Positions 43,097 through 51,861 of a DNA stretch of 64,000 bases are shown here, in pieces; position 1 is the first letter of the stretch, and every line of letters begins with the position of its first letter. The stretch is taken from NCBI RefSeq assembly GCF_001192835.1, contig NZ_DF968182.1, positions 442,349-506,348 on the forward strand. The letters run 5' to 3'. The DNA is from Lentimicrobium saccharophilum. Its GTDB lineage: Bacteria > Bacteroidota > Bacteroidia > Bacteroidales > Lentimicrobiaceae. The position numbers and the translations under genes are program-made. The notes under the pieces were generated by a model. The model saw only the letters and a list, made by a program, of their open reading frames with translations, made no database searches and was not told where the DNA came from.

Positions 43097-43534
43097 ATGA
43101 AACAATTCTTGTTTTTTTTCGCTGCATTCTTGCTGCTTACTTCGTGTAACAAACCATATGTTAAAAAGGAACTGTTTGAGGACGGTTCCGTGAAATCGGA
43201 GAAAACCTTTAAAAAGACCGATGGTAAAGAGGAACTTTTAAAAGAGGTGGTTTTCCATCAGAACGGAAAAAAATACATTGAAGGAAATTATAAGAATGGC
43301 CTGAGGGAGGGTTACTGGGCTTCATGGTATGACGACGGCACCCTCTGGAGCGAAGGTGAATTCAGGGATGGTGAAAGCCATGGAAAGCGCAGCGTTTTTC
43401 ATCCCAACGGAACCCTGTATTATGAAGGCCGTTTTGATATGGGTAAAAGGGTCGGCGTATGGAAGTTTTATGATGAAAATGGCGGCCTGGTGAATGAAAT
43501 TGATTACGACAAGGCCCCTGAAATGCGCAATTAG
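43097..43534 (+). CDS. MORN/YwqK-repeat lipoprotein
   Basis: This 145-residue protein has a lipoprotein signal (FLLLTSCNKP, lipobox LTSC, Cys at about 17). The mature part consists of MORN-like repeats of about 23 residues (YIEGNYKNGLREGYWASWY, LWSEGEFRDGESHGKRSVF, YYEGRFDMGKRVGVWKFY), the pattern called YwqK. Automatic annotation often names this family a toxin-antitoxin antitoxin, but there is no toxin partner here and the protein is exported, so that name is not justified. It lies 23 bp behind pyrC and is probably co-transcribed. The role is unknown. Confidence 0.85.
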   Translation: MKQFLFFFAAFLLLTSCNKPYVKKELFEDGSVKSEKTFKKTDGKEELLKEVVFHQNGKKYIEGNYKNGLREGYWASWYDDGTLWSEGEFRDGESHGKRSVFHPNGTLYYEGRFDMGKRVGVWKFYDENGGLVNEIDYDKAPEMRN

Positions 43535-43595
43535 GCAGTCAGTGAGGTAGCTGGTTTTCTGAATGCTGCTTTTTTAAAGTTGAATTCCGGCAGTT

Positions 43596-44327
43596 TTACT
43601 GTTTCAGTGCAGCTTTTGAGAATATATATTCCGGAATCTGCTGGTCGAAGCTGATACGGGTGATGGTGAACTCCGTGCCTTCGCCCTGTTTGAGCATATC
43701 CTTGTATTTTACCGTTGTCGGAAACCACCGGCCCTGCACCTTGATTACATCCTTCATTTCCATAAGCTTCAGCATTTTACCGCTTTTGGCATAGAGCTCC
43801 TGTTTCAGCGGAACAAACCTTTCGGCATCAACCCATAATTTCTGTTTATAATAGGCGATATCAGGCACCCTGGCCGTTAATTCAAGCACATAAACCCGGC
43901 GGTCTCCGATCATCGCCTCTCCGGTAACCCTGGCATTATAGACCTCACTGAGTTTCCGGTCGTCCATCATATCCTCATAGGAAAGATCGCTGCCCATCAC
44001 CGATTGTCTGAGCATATGGCCGGAAATCTGAATCGTCCGGTCGGTGGAGGGTGAATAAATCCACAATTGCTTGTCCAGTTTCAGCATTTTAGTGCCTTTT
44101 TCCGAAGCCGGAGAAAGGTACTCGGTAAATGACTGTCTGCTGCCTTCCGAATAACTCTTTGAAGTGATGGTCCGGCTGCTTCTTTTGCCGTGAATGGTCA
44201 TGCTGGACTCAAATACACGGTTTTCTGATGACATATTGGCATCAATTTTTTCAAGGATGGTGTTTGCATCCTGAGCCTGCAAAATATTGAACAGCAGGGT
44301 CAGCGCGATGAGCAATATTGATTTCAT
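43596..44327 (-). CDS. LolA-like outer-membrane lipoprotein-sorting family protein
   Basis: This 243-residue protein has a signal peptide (about 1-18, LIALTLLFNILQAQ). The mature part has the half-open beta-barrel pattern of LolA/LolB-like proteins: SSMTIHGKRSSR, a LWIYSPSTDRTIQISGHM stretch, and the typical QKLWVDAERFVPLKQELY motif (about 163-180). It should be a periplasmic carrier for a lipidic or hydrophobic cargo. It is the last gene of a minus-strand series with two FtsX-type permeases and an ABC ATPase, the same partner types as LolCDE-LolA. The gap to the permease is 115 bp with no terminator seen. It is not the canonical LolA by context. Confidence 0.85.
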   Translation of the reverse strand: MKSILLIALTLLFNILQAQDANTILEKIDANMSSENRVFESSMTIHGKRSSRTITSKSYSEGSRQSFTEYLSPASEKGTKMLKLDKQLWIYSPSTDRTIQISGHMLRQSVMGSDLSYEDMMDDRKLSEVYNARVTGEAMIGDRRVYVLELTARVPDIAYYKQKLWVDAERFVPLKQELYAKSGKMLKLMEMKDVIKVQGRWFPTTVKYKDMLKQGEGTEFTITRISFDQQIPEYIFSKAALKQ

Positions 44328-44442
44328 ATAGCCGGTTGAATTTTTGAGTTTGAACTGTTTGTTGGCATTCTGTTAAAAAGTGTACCCATGAATTATCATT
44401 GCCTGTTCACGTCAGGCATCCCGGGAGTTTGCAACCGGGCAT

Positions 44443-45717
44443 TCAGGCTTCAAGTTCTTTGAAAAGTCTTGCTGTTTGCCGCCTGTAAATGCCGATTCCT
44501 GAAAGCATTGTTCCCAGCACAGTTGAAATCAGTCCGGGAATAAACCCGATGTAAAAGTCGGGAGGAGTAATCCGGGCCCTGATGGTATCGGGGAACATCA
44601 CCGAAGCGCCCCGCATCATCCCTGAAATGTTGATACCATAAGTCTGTATCAGCCAGGCGAAAAAGAGTCCCAGGGCTGTGCCAAGGACAGAACCGGCAAG
44701 CCCGATGATCACCGATTCCCAGATCATGCTCCGGTAAACATGGCCTTTCTCTTCACCCATGGCCAGCCGTATGCCAACTTCACCGTAGCGGCGCAGGCCG
44801 CCAAGCAGGCCTGCATTCCAAAGCACCAGCGACATGGCAAAAATAAAGATCAGTGAAACGTACATTGACCAGATTTCCGACATTGCTACATACTGCCCCA
44901 TGTTCCCTTGCTGGCTTAGGCTTTTCATTACCGGGGCGAATTCGTCGGCATCCGTTGTGTACTTCTTATTAAAATCTCCGGCCATTTCATTGGCCTTTGT
45001 ATTGTCGTAGAAACCTGTATTCATGAATCCCAGGATTTCTCCGGCGGCATCCGGCATATCGAGGGCCATGCGTACGTCCCTGATATCGGCAATGATGGTC
45101 CCTCTGTCCATGATTTCAACGCCGAAAGCGATGGTACCGGCAACTATAAAGTTGTACATGGTCATGCTTCCGTTCATGGAGGAACCGATCAGGGTAACTG
45201 TATCACCCGGGGTTACTTTCAGTTTCAGGGCGAAGGCATCGCTCAGGAGGATTTCACCCGGGCCTGACGGCATTTTTCCCTGCCTGAGGGCTTTCTCCAG
45301 GTTCAGGCGTTGGGTTTCTCTGCTTTGTGCCGATAACAGATCAATGCCGAAGCCCATAGCCGGCCCCTGTGATCGCGTTTCTCCCTGTGAATCCGGAGCA
45401 TCGATCAGACCTCCGAACTTTATTCGGGCGGCCCATTCAGTATCAGGATATTCGTGGCTGAGTGTTGTAAGCAGTTCCTCCACATTCATCAGTGCCAGGT
45501 CAACCGGCATCTGATCCATGTTTTCGGCATAAGCTGCTGACATAACTTTTATGTGGCCGTTTGTGAACCGGGCATTCATTTCGATGGTATCGCCCATGAA
45601 ACCGGTGATATAGGCGTGCATTAGCACCGTGAGCGTAACGCCGATGGTTACCACGATGATTGGCAGCCGGCTGCGGCTTTTATCACGCCACAGACCTATG
45701 ATCAGAAATTTTATCAT
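44443..45717 (-). CDS. FtsX/LolC-like ABC transporter permease (second)
   Basis: This 424-residue membrane protein has an N-terminal helix (about 18-38, LPIIVVTIGVTLTVLMHAYI), then a large periplasmic MacB-PCD-like domain (about 40-270). Three C-terminal helices follow (about 275-300, 325-352 and 380-405), with FtsX motifs such as GEVGIRLAMGEEKGHVYR. It overlaps the upstream permease gene by 4 bp (ATGA), so translation is coupled. The topology is that of mechanotransmission-type exporters (LolCE, MacB) rather than of importers. The cargo is unknown. Confidence 0.9.
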   Translation of the reverse strand: MIKFLIIGLWRDKSRSRLPIIVVTIGVTLTVLMHAYITGFMGDTIEMNARFTNGHIKVMSAAYAENMDQMPVDLALMNVEELLTTLSHEYPDTEWAARIKFGGLIDAPDSQGETRSQGPAMGFGIDLLSAQSRETQRLNLEKALRQGKMPSGPGEILLSDAFALKLKVTPGDTVTLIGSSMNGSMTMYNFIVAGTIAFGVEIMDRGTIIADIRDVRMALDMPDAAGEILGFMNTGFYDNTKANEMAGDFNKKYTTDADEFAPVMKSLSQQGNMGQYVAMSEIWSMYVSLIFIFAMSLVLWNAGLLGGLRRYGEVGIRLAMGEEKGHVYRSMIWESVIIGLAGSVLGTALGLFFAWLIQTYGINISGMMRGASVMFPDTIRARITPPDFYIGFIPGLISTVLGTMLSGIGIYRRQTARLFKELEA

Positions 45718-46889
45718 TGTAGTTTCCCCCTTAAAGCATCGGTTGGATTCATTTTGGCAATTTTCCGCGATGGCAGATAACTCACGATGGTGGTGGTGAT
45801 GGTAACAATCACGATGGTGGTGATGACAAGGCCGAGGCTGTAGACAGGGTAAAGGGTCTGGGCGATGGCCATGCCGAATTCGCTGGTGTCAACGGGCATG
45901 GTCCAGCCCGCTTTGGCCTGCCAGGCCAGGAAAGGCAGACCATAGGCCGCCGCAACAAATGCCGCCAATACGGCATGCATACTTCCCTCAACGGTAAAAA
46001 GCCCGACCACCTGCTGTCGCGTATAGCCCAGCGCTATATAGGTTCCGATTTCTTTCTGCCGCCTGAATATGGAGAGCACCTGGGTGTCGAAAATGGCCAG
46101 CATGGCCAGCAGGAGCAGGATGCCATAAAGTATGGACTGGGCGGCCGATTTGGTTTTGATCATTTCATCCACCTGCCGGGTAAGCTGCTCCCTGGTTTTC
46201 AGCACCCATCCGGCCGCTTCCTGCCGGGGAACATCACTGCTGCGAAAGGTAACCATGGTCGCTTCACCCGGTAGCAACATCATTTCCTGAAGTTTATCCA
46301 GGGCAATATAAACCTGTCCGGCATCAATAGCCGGCACACTGGCAGTGAAAATACCGCAGATCAGGATGTCAGTGGCATCAAAGGTGCCATTGGCATCGCG
46401 CCAGCGAAGGGTAACATAATCGCCTGTTTTTAACCGGCTGGTTTTGGCCATCATTGAGCCGATAATGGCCGGAATGGCATCGGTGGCTGAATCAAGCACC
46501 CGGGTCGGCAATTGAAAAATTGACTGTTCAGGGTTGATTCCCCTGACAATCACCTGCATCATGCGTCCTTCGGGAAAAATGCTGCCCTGTGTAATCAATA
46601 CCGGCTCCATTTCACCGGCGGTGATTTCGGGCAGGAATTCGACCGGCAATGGAGCATGACTTTCGGTAAGGGTAAAGGGATCGTATGGATCGTAGGCTTC
46701 ATGCCAGTATTGCCCTCCGCCGATTTCCCAGTTGGTCATGTCGGTTTTTGCCTGGTGGTCCCAACCCGTCATTACACCTTTCAGCCAGATAATGACGACA
46801 AATGAGAACGACAGCACAATCACATTGAGCCAGGTTCTCAGTCCGGCGCCGATCAGGTTGCGGTATGCCAGTTTGATAGCTAATTTCAT
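45714..46889 (-). CDS. FtsX/LolE-like ABC transporter permease (first)
   Basis: This 391-residue protein has an N-terminal helix (about 18-40), a periplasmic domain (about 45-250) and three C-terminal helices (about 255-275, 305-330 and 350-375). The coupling motif FRRQKEIGTYIALGYTRQQV (about 277-296) is typical of the FtsX family. Its start is 12 bp after the ATPase stop and its stop overlaps the second permease gene. The two permeases differ in sequence, so they probably form a heterodimer as LolC and LolE do. Confidence 0.9.
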   Translation of the reverse strand: MKLAIKLAYRNLIGAGLRTWLNVIVLSFSFVVIIWLKGVMTGWDHQAKTDMTNWEIGGGQYWHEAYDPYDPFTLTESHAPLPVEFLPEITAGEMEPVLITQGSIFPEGRMMQVIVRGINPEQSIFQLPTRVLDSATDAIPAIIGSMMAKTSRLKTGDYVTLRWRDANGTFDATDILICGIFTASVPAIDAGQVYIALDKLQEMMLLPGEATMVTFRSSDVPRQEAAGWVLKTREQLTRQVDEMIKTKSAAQSILYGILLLLAMLAIFDTQVLSIFRRQKEIGTYIALGYTRQQVVGLFTVEGSMHAVLAAFVAAAYGLPFLAWQAKAGWTMPVDTSEFGMAIAQTLYPVYSLGLVITTIVIVTITTTIVSYLPSRKIAKMNPTDALRGKLQ

Positions 46890-46901
46890 GGCTTATAGGG
46901 A

Positions 46902-47603
46902 TTAATTTGATCTGATGATTTCATCTTTGTCAACCCGGCCGTCGAGCAGGAATATTTTCCGGTGAAGGTAACTGATCACCTTGTCGTCATGGGTGGCGAA
47001 AATAAAAGTGGTTTTCAGTTCCCGGTTGAGGGTTTCCATGGTTTGCAGGATATGGTGCGAATTGTCGGCATCAAGATTGGCCGTAGGTTCATCGGCCAGT
47101 ACCAGGGATGGCTTTTTCACCATGGCCCTGGCAATGGCAACCCGCTGGCATTGTCCTCCGGAGAGCTGGGGCGGCTTTGATTTTGCTTTATCGGTCAGCC
47201 CTACCCATTCCAGGGCTTCCATGGTCATCCGGTGCCTTTCGGCGGACGGCAGGTTGAGCAAAAGCAACGGAAATTCAACGTTTTCGTAAACAGTATGTAC
47301 GGCCAGGAGATTGTAGCTTTGAAAGATAAACCCAATGTTCTCCTTTCGCAGGCGCGCTGCCTGCTTGGCGTTGAGTTTTCCGATAGACCTGCCAAGTACC
47401 AGTGCTTCCCCTTCGGAGGGCACATCCAGCGAACCCAGGATGTTGAGCAGGGTGGTCTTGCCTGATCCGCTCGGGCCGATTAGTCCGGCAAATTCACCGT
47501 TGCCGAAGTTCAGGCTGATGCCGCGCAGGGCCGTGAACTCCTCTTTCCCCATGGGGAAACGTTTTACAAGGTTGTTAATGCTGATAACGCTGTTGTTTTC
47601 CAT
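46902..47603 (-). CDS. LolD/MacB-type ABC transporter ATP-binding protein
   Basis: This 233-residue ATPase has Walker A GPSGSGKT (43-50), Q-loop Q95 (FIFQSYNLL), signature LSGGQ (147-151), Walker B LVLADEPTANLD (168-179), and the H-loop in FATHDDKV (about 205). The residue after LSGGQ is Cys (C152) instead of the usual Gln, an unusual but peripheral change. Length and motifs are those of LolD/FtsE/MacB-type ATPases that work with FtsX-fold permeases. It sits between the beta-barrel gene (16 bp) and the first permease gene (12 bp). Confidence 0.95.
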   Translation of the reverse strand: MENNSVISINNLVKRFPMGKEEFTALRGISLNFGNGEFAGLIGPSGSGKTTLLNILGSLDVPSEGEALVLGRSIGKLNAKQAARLRKENIGFIFQSYNLLAVHTVYENVEFPLLLLNLPSAERHRMTMEALEWVGLTDKAKSKPPQLSGGQCQRVAIARAMVKKPSLVLADEPTANLDADNSHHILQTMETLNRELKTTFIFATHDDKVISYLHRKIFLLDGRVDKDEIIRSN

Positions 47604-47619
47604 GAACGATCGCCTTTGT

Positions 47620-48756
47620 TTAATGCGTGTAAACCATCATGATTTGTATGCCTTTTCCGGCAAAGTAATTGTTTGCTGAACCCTGTGAAGGGATCAGGTA
47701 AGTTTCGGGATTGTAATATGCCATAAGATAAAACTGAAAAGCACCGATCAGCTTTTTATAGTTGACAAAACTATAGGCATTCCGGTTTCCCCAGTCAAAG
47801 TAAACAATGGAACTGATATTGCCGGTGATACTGAGGGGGTAGGAGAGTGATACTCCGGTAAAAACGAGAGAGTTCTTATACCGGAAGACTTTTTCTCCTG
47901 TTGCGGCAATCAGGTTTTCGGCAATAACATTCAAGCCATTACCGATGCCAAAAGTATAATCCGTTCCCAGGGTGAGCAGATCCTGATGAGTCAGGTTGCC
48001 GAAATCCTGCAAGCCGGTATGGGTGGCTTCGAACCACAGGCCGGCGCCGGCATCCCATCTGCCATCTATGCCAAAGCGGTTCTCCGGCATTCTGGCGACT
48101 TGCGCAAGCCCTGCCGGGTTTTCGCGGGTGTCGGTGATCCGGTGATGGTAGCTCAGCCCGATTTCTCCTGAGAAAACAGGCAGTTGCACCCGCCCGCCCG
48201 CTTCAGGGATTTTTGCGTTGGTTCTGGTGATTTCCCAGGTTTTGGGTTTATCCGAAGGGTAAAGCGCCCAGAGCCAGATATTGGCATTGTTAAGAAAGTA
48301 GTATCTGCCCAGCAATCCCCAGACACCATCTGTAAGCTGCAAGGGATCGCGGGGATCCACCTGATCAAACCACATCAGCGGCCTCAGCATCTGCGCCGAT
48401 CCGAAGTTGATTTTCTGCATTCCAAGGCGTAACTCAAACTGCTTGCCGGAGTAACGCAACCAGGCGCGGTAGGGTTTCAGGTTGCCGTCTAAACCCAGCG
48501 AATCAAACGGCCTTATGCCCGCGTGGCCCTGTATATTGAAGGACAGTTCAAAGTCCAGAAGGCTGCCCGGCCTGCCTGTTTCATAGTTAAGGCGCGGAAT
48601 ATAGCGGATTCCGGGCATGAGTGAAACATCCTGTCCGGGATTGTAATTCAGCCAGGCGGAAGCCTGACCCCCGAAATACAGCGAATCGCGGTGTTGGGCA
48701 GCCGCTCCTTTGATAAGGAAAACAGTCAGTATCGTTATGAATGCCAGCCGGTACAT
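47620..48756 (-). CDS. Probable outer-membrane beta-barrel protein of the ABC operon
   Basis: This 378-residue protein has a signal peptide (about 1-20, MYRLAFITILTVFLIKGAAAQ). The rest alternates hydrophobic and polar residues with many Tyr, Trp and Phe (RAWLRYSGKQFELRLGMQKI, ANIWLWALYPSDK), as in porin-like barrels of about 14-16 strands. The family is not recognised. It begins 2 bp after the TetR gene and ends 16 bp before the ABC ATPase gene, so it is part of the same operon. An outer-membrane acceptor or channel for whatever the LolCDE-like transporter handles would fit. Confidence 0.75.
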   Translation of the reverse strand: MYRLAFITILTVFLIKGAAAQHRDSLYFGGQASAWLNYNPGQDVSLMPGIRYIPRLNYETGRPGSLLDFELSFNIQGHAGIRPFDSLGLDGNLKPYRAWLRYSGKQFELRLGMQKINFGSAQMLRPLMWFDQVDPRDPLQLTDGVWGLLGRYYFLNNANIWLWALYPSDKPKTWEITRTNAKIPEAGGRVQLPVFSGEIGLSYHHRITDTRENPAGLAQVARMPENRFGIDGRWDAGAGLWFEATHTGLQDFGNLTHQDLLTLGTDYTFGIGNGLNVIAENLIAATGEKVFRYKNSLVFTGVSLSYPLSITGNISSIVYFDWGNRNAYSFVNYKKLIGAFQFYLMAYYNPETYLIPSQGSANNYFAGKGIQIMMVYTH

Positions 48757-48758
48757 CT

Positions 48759-49364
48759 CTATTGGTTTTCAGGTACAAAGGGGTCCGGGGATATTCCGTA
48801 GGTGAATAAACGGGCCAGCTCCATGATTACCCCTGCAGGACCTCCACAGAGACCGGTCAGGTAAGGATCGTTGAAAAGGTCCGTTACCTTTTGCGAAATG
48901 TACAGTAGTATCTCAGGCTTCATGTCTTTCCGGAATTCCCCCCGCTGCTGCGCCTGCCTGTATACATCCAGAATGGTTTCCCACGATGATGCGGTCTTTT
49001 GTTCAATGTGCGCTTTCAGCCCGCTTTCGTTGTCTGAATAGAAATCACGGATAAAATCACCGCTTATGTTCTTTACAGATTCTGATTTCATCTGCAATAT
49101 GTGCTTCATTTTTTCAGGAACAGATATTCCGGATTGCATGATCTTCCGGAACTGCTCCATACTCTTTTCCAATTCGTTGTCAAAAATTTTCTTTGCCAGG
49201 GTTGCTTTATCATTAAAATAGCGGTAAAAGGTCATTTTGCTGACACCGGCTGCTTTACATATCTCATCAACCGAAACTTTCCGGAAGCCATACTTCCAGA
49301 AAAGTTCGCGCCCCGCTTCCAGTATGGCAGCCTCTTTTTTACTTTCAGGCTTTACGACAAACAT
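48759..49364 (-). CDS. TetR/AcrR-family transcriptional regulator
   Basis: I take the ATG at 49364 (MFVVKPESKKEAAILEAG), giving 201 residues. The in-frame TTG at 49388 overlaps the -7 box. The helix-turn-helix lies at about 12-58 (GFRKVSVDEICKAAGVSKMTFYRYFNDK), a clear TetR pattern. The C-terminal ligand-binding and dimerisation domain (about 70-200) is helical and not assignable. It heads the operon with the beta-barrel protein, ABC ATPase, two permeases and LolA-like protein. It probably represses this operon from the palindromes at 49420-49480. Confidence 0.92.
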   Translation of the reverse strand: MFVVKPESKKEAAILEAGRELFWKYGFRKVSVDEICKAAGVSKMTFYRYFNDKATLAKKIFDNELEKSMEQFRKIMQSGISVPEKMKHILQMKSESVKNISGDFIRDFYSDNESGLKAHIEQKTASSWETILDVYRQAQQRGEFRKDMKPEILLYISQKVTDLFNDPYLTGLCGGPAGVIMELARLFTYGISPDPFVPENQ

Positions 49365-49385
49365 AATAATGTTACTAAAACAGTA

Positions 49386-49416
49386 CAAAAATACAATTAT
49401 AGTATAGTTTTGTCAA
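49386..49416 (-). promoter_or_regulatory. Promoter of the TetR-headed operon
   Basis: On the minus strand TTG (49414-49416), 20 nt, then TATTTTTG (49386-49393), a full TAnnTTTG match. It lies 21 bp before the ATG at 49364. The inverted repeat at 49420-49444 begins 3 bp upstream of the -33 box. Confidence 0.55.
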
Positions 49417-49419
49417 GTT

Positions 49420-49444
49420 TTTCCGTAAATATTTTTTACGGAAA
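49420..49444 (-). promoter_or_regulatory. 10-bp-arm inverted repeat, probable TetR operator
   Basis: TTTCCGTAAA (49420-49429) and TTTACGGAAA (49435-49444) are perfect complements around TATTT. The 25-bp span and position touching the -33 region fit a TetR-type operator controlling the operon below. Confidence 0.55.
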
Positions 49445-49461
49445 TTCGACTAAAATTGTAA

Positions 49462-49480
49462 TATATTGTTATTCAATATA
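49462..49480 (-). promoter_or_regulatory. Second inverted repeat upstream of the TetR gene
   Basis: TATATTG (49462-49468) and CAATATA (49474-49480) surround TTATT. The centre-to-centre distance to the first repeat is about 39 bp. Its sequence differs from the first repeat, so it may serve another protein or be AT-rich background. Confidence 0.3.
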
Positions 49481-49612
49481 CTATATGGAAAAACATGTCA
49501 ATTGTAAGGTTTGAATGGGATAAGAAGTAAAGAGTTGCCTGTGCATGACCAATGGGGCACCTCCTGCGGACGCCATAGTGGTAAGCAGTTTGAAGGGCCA
49601 CTTCAGGATTCT

Positions 49613-49628
49613 TTCCTGATTTCAGGAA
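49613..49628. repeat. Short palindrome in the fumarase downstream region
   Basis: TTCCTGA (49613-49619) and TCAGGAA (49622-49628) with a 2-nt centre. It is too tight for a good hairpin and has no T run. It is the only structured element I see in 49500-49764. Confidence 0.25.
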
Positions 49629-49764
49629 TCGGCTTCGGTTCTTTCTTTAACCTTATAAAGGACAACCGGAAAAGATGATCCCGGAAAGGATGAAATTGCT
49701 GCAAAGCAATGCAGACGTTTCAAAGGTAGTCTGTTTAATTCAATAAAGAACTCCTGACAAAGTT

Positions 49765-51369
49765 TCAGAGTTGTTCAAAAAAGTCATTTCCTTTATCGTC
49801 GACAATAATAAAGGCCGGGAAGTTTTCAACTTTGATTTTCCGGACAGCCTCCATCCCCAATTCTTCAAAATCAATGACTTCAACGGACTTAATGTTGGAT
49901 TTGGCCAGGATGGCGGCAGGACCTCCGATGGAACCGAGGTAGAATCCGCCGTTTTGTTTGCAGGCTTCTGTAACGGCTTTACTGCGGTTTCCCTTGGCAA
50001 GCATAATCAGGGAACCGCCCATTTTCTGGAATTGATCCACGTAAACGTCCATCCGTCCGGCAGTGGTAGGGCCGAAACTTCCCGAGGCCATTCCTTTGGG
50101 AGTTTTGGCCGGGCCCGCATAATAGACAGGGTGGTTCTTAAAATAGTCGGGCATGGGTTTGCCCTCATCGATCATTTGTTTGATGCGGGCATGGGCAATG
50201 TCGCGGGCTACCACCAGTGTGCCGTTAAGACTCAGCCTGGTTTTTACGGGGTATTTCGACAACTCGTCCAGAACTTCCTCCATCGGCCGGTCGAGGTTGA
50301 TCTCAACGGCAGGTTTCATCCCGGGGGCTGAAGCCGGGACATACTTCGCAGGATTTTTTTCCAGTTCTTCCAGAAAGATACCCTCTTCGGTGATCTTTGC
50401 CCTGATATTCCGGTCGGCACTGCAACTGACCCCTATGCCTACGGGACAGGAAGCAGCATGCCGCGGCAAACGGATCACCCTGACATCATGCACAAAATAT
50501 TTGCCGCCAAACTGCGCCCCAATGCCGACTTCCTGACAGATACGGGTAATTTTTTCTTCCCATTCGAGGTCGCGGAATGCCTGACCACCTTCGTTACCAC
50601 TGGTGGGCAGGTGATCGTAATAACCTGCAGAGGCCTTTTTTACGGCTGTAAGCGTGGCTTCCGCCGAAGTGCCCCCGATGACCACGGCCAGGTGGTATGG
50701 CGGACAGGCGGAAGTACCCAGGTCCATGATCTTTTCGCGGATGAATTTTTTCAGCGATTCCTCGTTAAGTAAAGATTTGGTTTGCTGATACAGAAATGAT
50801 TTGTTCGCGGAACCGCCGCCTTTGGTAATAAACAGAAATTCATATTTGTTTCCGGGCTCAGTGTAAAGATCAATCTGGGCGGGCAGATTGGTTCCGGTAT
50901 TTTTTTCTTCTGTCATGGTAAACGGAACCACCATGGAATAGCGGAGATTGCGGTCGCGGTAGGTTTCAAAAATGCCTTTCGAAAGATATTCGGCATCATC
51001 CGCTCCGGTATAAACATTTTCGCCCTTTTTACCGATCACGATGGCCGTTCCGGTATCCTGGCAGGTGGGCAGTTCACCCTCTGCCGATACCACCTGATTC
51101 ATCAGCATGGTGTGGGCCACAAACCGGTCGTTGTCAGTAGCTTCGGGATCCGAAAGGATGTCGGCCAGCTTCTGCAGATGCCCGGGTCTCAGATAAAAGG
51201 ATACGTCAGAAATGGCTTCACGGGCCAGCAGAGATAGTCCCTCAGGTGCGACTTTCAGAATTTTCCGCCCGTCGGTCTCAACGGTTGAAACAAATTCAGT
51301 GGTCAGTAACTTATAAGGCGTAAGGTCCTTCGTTACCGGGAATGGTTTCTGGTATCTGAAATCAGCCAT
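49765..51369 (-). CDS. Class I (iron-sulfur) fumarate hydratase
   Basis: This 534-residue cytoplasmic enzyme has both class I domains in one chain. C103 (PTCQDTG), C222 (GTSACPPYH) and C316 (GVSCSADR) match in spacing the three cluster ligands of E. coli FumA (105, 224, 318). The C-terminal domain has the [11 protein letters not shown] and GSIGGPAA motifs. It interconverts fumarate and malate, in the oxidative TCA cycle or in the reductive branch leading to fumarate respiration and succinate. The [4Fe-4S] cluster is oxygen-sensitive, which agrees with anaerobic or low-oxygen growth. It is a single-gene unit with no cycle genes nearby. Confidence 0.96.
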   Translation of the reverse strand: MADFRYQKPFPVTKDLTPYKLLTTEFVSTVETDGRKILKVAPEGLSLLAREAISDVSFYLRPGHLQKLADILSDPEATDNDRFVAHTMLMNQVVSAEGELPTCQDTGTAIVIGKKGENVYTGADDAEYLSKGIFETYRDRNLRYSMVVPFTMTEEKNTGTNLPAQIDLYTEPGNKYEFLFITKGGGSANKSFLYQQTKSLLNEESLKKFIREKIMDLGTSACPPYHLAVVIGGTSAEATLTAVKKASAGYYDHLPTSGNEGGQAFRDLEWEEKITRICQEVGIGAQFGGKYFVHDVRVIRLPRHAASCPVGIGVSCSADRNIRAKITEEGIFLEELEKNPAKYVPASAPGMKPAVEINLDRPMEEVLDELSKYPVKTRLSLNGTLVVARDIAHARIKQMIDEGKPMPDYFKNHPVYYAGPAKTPKGMASGSFGPTTAGRMDVYVDQFQKMGGSLIMLAKGNRSKAVTEACKQNGGFYLGSIGGPAAILAKSNIKSVEVIDFEELGMEAVRKIKVENFPAFIIVDDKGNDFFEQL

Positions 51370-51405
51370 AATGGTATTGTTTTAATATGTTATTGTATAT
51401 CAGTT

Positions 51406-51424
51406 AAAATCCGAAGAGGATTTT
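51406..51424 (-). promoter_or_regulatory. Hairpin in the fumarase leader region
   Basis: AAAATCC (51406-51412) and GGATTTT (51418-51424) are perfect complements around GAAGA, 37 bp before the fumarase ATG. It may be an operator half-site pair or a leader hairpin. With only two G-C pairs per arm it is a weak terminator. Confidence 0.3.
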
Positions 51425-51831
51425 GTATTTTATTGTCATGATAAAGATAAGAATAAACAAGGCTGCCTTTACTGATTTTCAACACCTGCTTAAGCAATCA
51501 GCTATGAATTGGCTACTACTGTATTCTTAAACAATTCAATTACAGTTGAATGCTAAATGATATTAATTTTATACCGGCAGCAATATTCAGTCAAAAAATC
51601 CGGGAACAGGTAGTTATTACCGGTGCATTTTCCCGGTCTGACAAAATCCGGATGCAGAGCCGGAAAAAGAATGAAAATTTTGATATTTATTTTGTCGTAT
51701 TAATAAATATGTCAGATGGTTGGATGATATTGTTATTCACAGCACCCGGAACTATTTGCTTTGTTCTTGGTTTTACTGGTCATTCTGAGAATATTTTCTC
51801 ATCGTGATGATCAAAAAGAATTTTTATGTGT

Positions 51832-51839
51832 TAATTTTG
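51832..51839 (+). promoter_or_regulatory. -7 box for the small T9SS protein gene
   Basis: TAATTTTG matches TAnnTTTG, 22 bp before the ATG at 51862. The 5' leader would be short and would contain a GAGGAGG Shine-Dalgarno (51851-51857). Confidence 0.5.
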
Positions 51840-51861
51840 TATTGTTAAAAGAGGAGGTTGC

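Larger units (their letters stand above)
51370..51861. other. 492-bp divergent intergenic region
   Basis: It separates fumarase (minus) from a small T9SS protein gene (plus). It contains a leader hairpin near fumarase (51406-51424), a weak inverted repeat ATTCAA/TTGAAT (51534-51539 and 51546-51551), and the promoter and Shine-Dalgarno of the plus-strand gene. An open frame at 51550-51807 has no start signal and unconvincing composition, so I do not call it. I see no RNA gene. Confidence 0.5.

Noticed and set aside
43097-43534. Calling the YwqK-repeat lipoprotein an antitoxin
   Set aside because: It carries a lipoprotein signal and has no toxin gene beside it; the name comes from automatic annotation of the repeat family.
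44400-44418. TGCCTG/CAGGCA hairpin between the second permease and the LolA-like gene as a terminator
   Set aside because: Only 6 bp of stem and no T tail on the minus strand; it is more likely neutral and does not split the operon.
51550-51807. An 85-codon open frame between fumarase and the small T9SS protein
   Set aside because: No promoter or ribosome-binding site fits its start, the composition is unlike a folded protein, and it lies in AT-rich intergenic sequence.
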